From: an uncultured Rhodanobacter sp.
GTDB lineage: Bacteria; Pseudomonadota; Gammaproteobacteria; Xanthomonadales; Rhodanobacteraceae
NCBI GenBank assembly: GCA_903827735.1
Contig: CAIKJM010000441.1
Location: 1-8,432, forward strand
DNA length: 8,432 nucleotides
Direction of reading: 5' to 3'
Positions within the stretch are counted from its first letter, which is position 1; the number at the start of each line of letters is the position of its first letter. Shown here in pieces: positions 6,999 to 8,432 of this stretch. Below the pieces are notes generated by a model that saw nothing but the letters and a program-made list of their open reading frames with translations, had not been told where the DNA came from and did not search any database. The translations under genes and the position numbers were made by a program.

Positions 6999-7430
6999 TT
7001 GCGTAAGAATGCGACCGTTACGTTGCTAATTGCCATTGCATCGCTCGCCTGCGGGGAAGCAAGTGCGTTCGACTATGCACTGAAATTCAGCGGTCTCGGT
7101 ATCGCTCGCGGCGAGCGGATCGTCGGATTCAAACTCACGGCGAATGCCGCGCAACTGGCCGCCATGAAATCTATTCCCCCCGGCTGGTTCATGGATATCA
7201 AAAATGATCCGTCATGGCATGCTTCTGTGGAAGGCAACATCGTTGTCGGTGCCGCCGCGCTAGATGCCCATGGCTTGGATAATCTTTTCGTCATTCGGAA
7301 AGAACCAGACGTCTCGAAAGAAGACTTGCCTTTCGGCGTCAGCGGAGAAGTTGTCGTGTCGAAAGATTTCGAGCATGAAAGACACATCGTGCTGAAAGCA
7401 CAAAACGTTTCTTGGGCACGTATCAATTAA
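6999..7430 (+). CDS. Small exported protein of unknown function
   Basis: The gene encodes 143 residues from TTG 6999 to TAA 7428-7430. GGAG at 6987-6990, eight bases before the TTG, is a good Shine-Dalgarno and decides this start; no ATG precedes the hydrophobic segment. The N-terminus is a textbook Sec signal peptide: MRKN, a hydrophobic core (VTLLIAIASLAC), then an A-x-A site, with likely cleavage after ASA at residue 23. A cysteine in SLACG does not fit a good lipobox, so export to the periplasm or beyond is more likely than lipidation. The mature ~120 residues alternate hydrophobic and polar residues as in a beta-rich fold, contain the segment PPGWFMDIKNDPSWHA, and have no cysteine. I do not recognise the family. 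G+C is about 52% by hand count, far below its neighbours, which may mean acquisition by transfer. It lies 70 bases after the helicase and converges on the HAD gene. Confidence 0.85.
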   Translation: MRKNATVTLLIAIASLACGEASAFDYALKFSGLGIARGERIVGFKLTANAAQLAAMKSIPPGWFMDIKNDPSWHASVEGNIVVGAAALDAHGLDNLFVIRKEPDVSKEDLPFGVSGEVVVSKDFEHERHIVLKAQNVSWARIN

Positions 7431-7463
7431 CGTTAGGAAACTTGCCATTGACGGTCGGTTAAC

Positions 7464-8147
7464 TCAATCACGCGACGCGATCTCGTCGATATGGTGCAGC
7501 ATGTCGGCCGGGTCTTCGTAGACGCGGAACGCGCCGGCCTGCTGCAGCTCGGCAATGCCATAGCCGCCGGACAGCAGACCCACGCCGAGCGCGCGGGCAC
7601 GCTGTGCGGCCAGCATGTCCCAGACGCTGTCGCCGATGACCAGCGCGTTGCGAATATCCACGCCCAGCCGGTCGGCGGCGGCAATAAAGAGATCTGGGTC
7701 GGGTTTGGCGTGGCGCACCTGATCGCGCGTGACCACCGGCACCGTGGTGGGGTCGACGCCGAGCGCGGCCAGATTGTGGCGCGCAGTTTCCATCCGACCG
7801 CTGGTGGCGATCGCCCAGGGGAATTTGTTTTCGGTCAAAAAATCCAGCAGCTCGCGCGCGCCGGGCAGCGGTTGCACCGCATCCGCCGCGGCCAGCCGAC
7901 CGAAAGCCGCAGCGTGGTTGTGGCGCAGGCGCAGCAGCGAGTCATCGCTGAGGGCGACGCCGGTTTCGCGCAGCAGCATGTTGAGAAACAGGCCGCCGCT
8001 CATGCCGATGCGGCGGTGGATGCGCCACACCGAAACCGGCACGCCCTCCGCATCCAGCGATTCCTTCCAGGCCAGCACGTGCTGATAGACGCTGTCGACC
8101 AGGGTGCCGTCGAGATCGAACAGAAACGCGGTTTTATCAAGCGACAT
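7464..8147 (-). CDS. HAD-superfamily hydrolase, sugar-phosphatase/phosphoglucomutase-like
   Basis: The gene encodes 227 residues from ATG 8147-8145 to TGA 7466-7464; a CGGAG Shine-Dalgarno lies just upstream on the - strand. All four HAD motifs are present: DLDGTLVDS at residues 11-19 (nucleophile Asp11, acid/base Asp13), TSG at 115-117, Lys148 in AKPDPDLF, and GDSVWDM at 172-178 (Mg-binding Asp173 and Asp177). The roughly 70 residues between motifs I and II form a helical C1 cap, as in phosphoglycolate phosphatase, beta-phosphoglucomutase and sugar phosphatases. These enzymes work on small phosphorylated metabolites in the cytoplasm through a phospho-aspartate. The sequence alone does not fix the substrate. 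The glucokinase-like gene that ends 109 bases upstream suggests a sugar phosphate. Its 3' end converges on the exported-protein gene with 33 bases between, where I see no clear terminator. Confidence 0.93.
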   Translation of the reverse strand: MSLDKTAFLFDLDGTLVDSVYQHVLAWKESLDAEGVPVSVWRIHRRIGMSGGLFLNMLLRETGVALSDDSLLRLRHNHAAAFGRLAAADAVQPLPGARELLDFLTENKFPWAIATSGRMETARHNLAALGVDPTTVPVVTRDQVRHAKPDPDLFIAAADRLGVDIRNALVIGDSVWDMLAAQRARALGVGLLSGGYGIAELQQAGAFRVYEDPADMLHHIDEIASRD

Positions 8148-8203
8148 GAGAACTCCGGCGGCGCAAAATCAACGAACGATGATGTCAGGCCGGATGTGAC
8201 GAC

Positions 8204-8221
8204 CGCGCGGCGCACCGCGCG
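8204..8221. repeat. Perfect 7-bp GC hairpin between glucokinase and HAD genes
   Basis: CGCGCGG at 8204-8210 and CCGCGCG at 8215-8221 form a perfect stem with a 4-base loop. It lies in the 109-base spacer between the glucokinase-like stop and the HAD start. No T run follows on the - strand, so it is not a typical intrinsic terminator; it may shield the 3' end of the upstream message or lower read-through. Confidence 0.4.
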
Positions 8222-8256
8222 ATCTCGTGTTGCGAACGCTGAAGAACGCTGACGTT

Positions 8257-8432
8257 CTAGTCGCGGCGATTCAGCAGCGAGCCGCCCGATTCCACGATCG
8301 CGAGCGCCGCGGCGCCCACCAGGCCGGGCTCCGGATTCATGATCGCCTGCGTTGGCACCTTTTCCATCGTGTCGCGGAAACGGCCATTCGCTTCGAAGCG
8401 CTCGCGGAAGCGGCCGCGCTCCATCCACGGCA
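8257..8432 (-). CDS. glk: Glucokinase-like protein, C-terminal end (5' end outside window)
   Basis: The - strand frame is open from the right edge to TAG 8259-8257, giving the last 57 residues of a longer protein. They match the C-terminus of proteobacterial Glk-type glucokinases: F-R-E-R-F followed by a G-R-F segment (residues 16-18 visible as NGRF), an M-x-x-VPTQAI stretch equivalent to the family's I-P-V-x-x-I, and PEPGLVGAAALA, the well-conserved glycine-rich end. Glucokinase phosphorylates glucose to glucose 6-phosphate with ATP in the cytoplasm. The catalytic and ATP-binding regions lie outside the window, so only the family can be called. It lies upstream of the HAD gene on the same strand with 109 bases between, which is compatible with a shared sugar-metabolism locus but not proof of one operon. 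Confidence 0.75.
   Translation of the reverse strand, partial: PWMERGRFRERFEANGRFRDTMEKVPTQAIMNPEPGLVGAAALAIVESGGSLLNRRD

Noticed and set aside
3824..7036. Very long antisense open frames (607 and 448 codons) opposite the SNF2 gene
   Set aside because: They mirror the helicase codons in GC-rich DNA where stops are rare. Their translations are rich in Q, R, A and H with no family pattern, and the opposite strand has a full set of SNF2 motifs.
7041..7070. Possible lipoprotein signal in the exported protein (SLACG)
   Set aside because: The residue three places before the cysteine is serine rather than leucine or a similar residue, and a normal A-x-A cleavage site follows, so signal peptidase I is more likely.
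7491..8252. A 253-codon + strand open frame opposite the HAD gene
   Set aside because: The - strand has all four HAD motifs in order; the + strand reading has none.

Overview
The window is a stretch of GC-rich (about two thirds G+C by eye) bacterial chromosome with dense housekeeping gene content. The short 55-residue L33 with no zinc cysteines, the secB-gpsA pair and the small oxidoreductase-associated DUF genes together suggest a gammaproteobacterium of the Xanthomonadales, perhaps Rhodanobacteraceae. That placement is inference from remembered family features, not from a search. I see no tRNA, rRNA, CRISPR array, insertion sequence, phage gene or replication origin.

Left part (1-1480). 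The window opens inside the 3' end of a saccharopine-dehydrogenase-like protein on the + strand. It meets, 3 bases away, a convergent pair on the - strand: a DUF4166 gene followed by a DCC-family (DUF393) thioredoxin-like gene that overlaps it by 11 bases. A rho-independent terminator at 1401-1425 separates this pair from the ribosomal genes upstream of it.

Ribosomal and export part (1481-3783). The - strand carries rpmB (L28) then rpmG (L33), 10 bases apart. A 343-base non-coding region separates them from the divergent + strand pair secB (export chaperone) and gpsA (glycerol-3-phosphate dehydrogenase). That region ends with a perfect 8-bp inverted repeat just upstream of the secB ribosome binding site.

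Helicase part (3784-6928). One long + strand gene encodes a 1007-residue SNF2-type helicase/translocase. All the main helicase motifs are intact, but there is no cysteine-rich SWIM domain at the N-terminus and no open frame upstream that could encode one.

Right part (6929-8432). A 143-residue exported protein of unknown function is encoded on the + strand from a TTG start. It is much poorer in G+C (about 52% by hand count) than its surroundings. Convergent to it lie a HAD-family sugar-phosphatase-like gene and, at the edge, the 3' end of a glucokinase-like gene, both on the - strand and probably serving sugar phosphate metabolism.

I found no convincing new multi-gene system. The items most worth a second look are the compositionally odd exported protein, the SWIM-less SNF2 protein, the inverted repeat before secB, and the saccharopine-dehydrogenase-like/DUF4166/DCC cluster.
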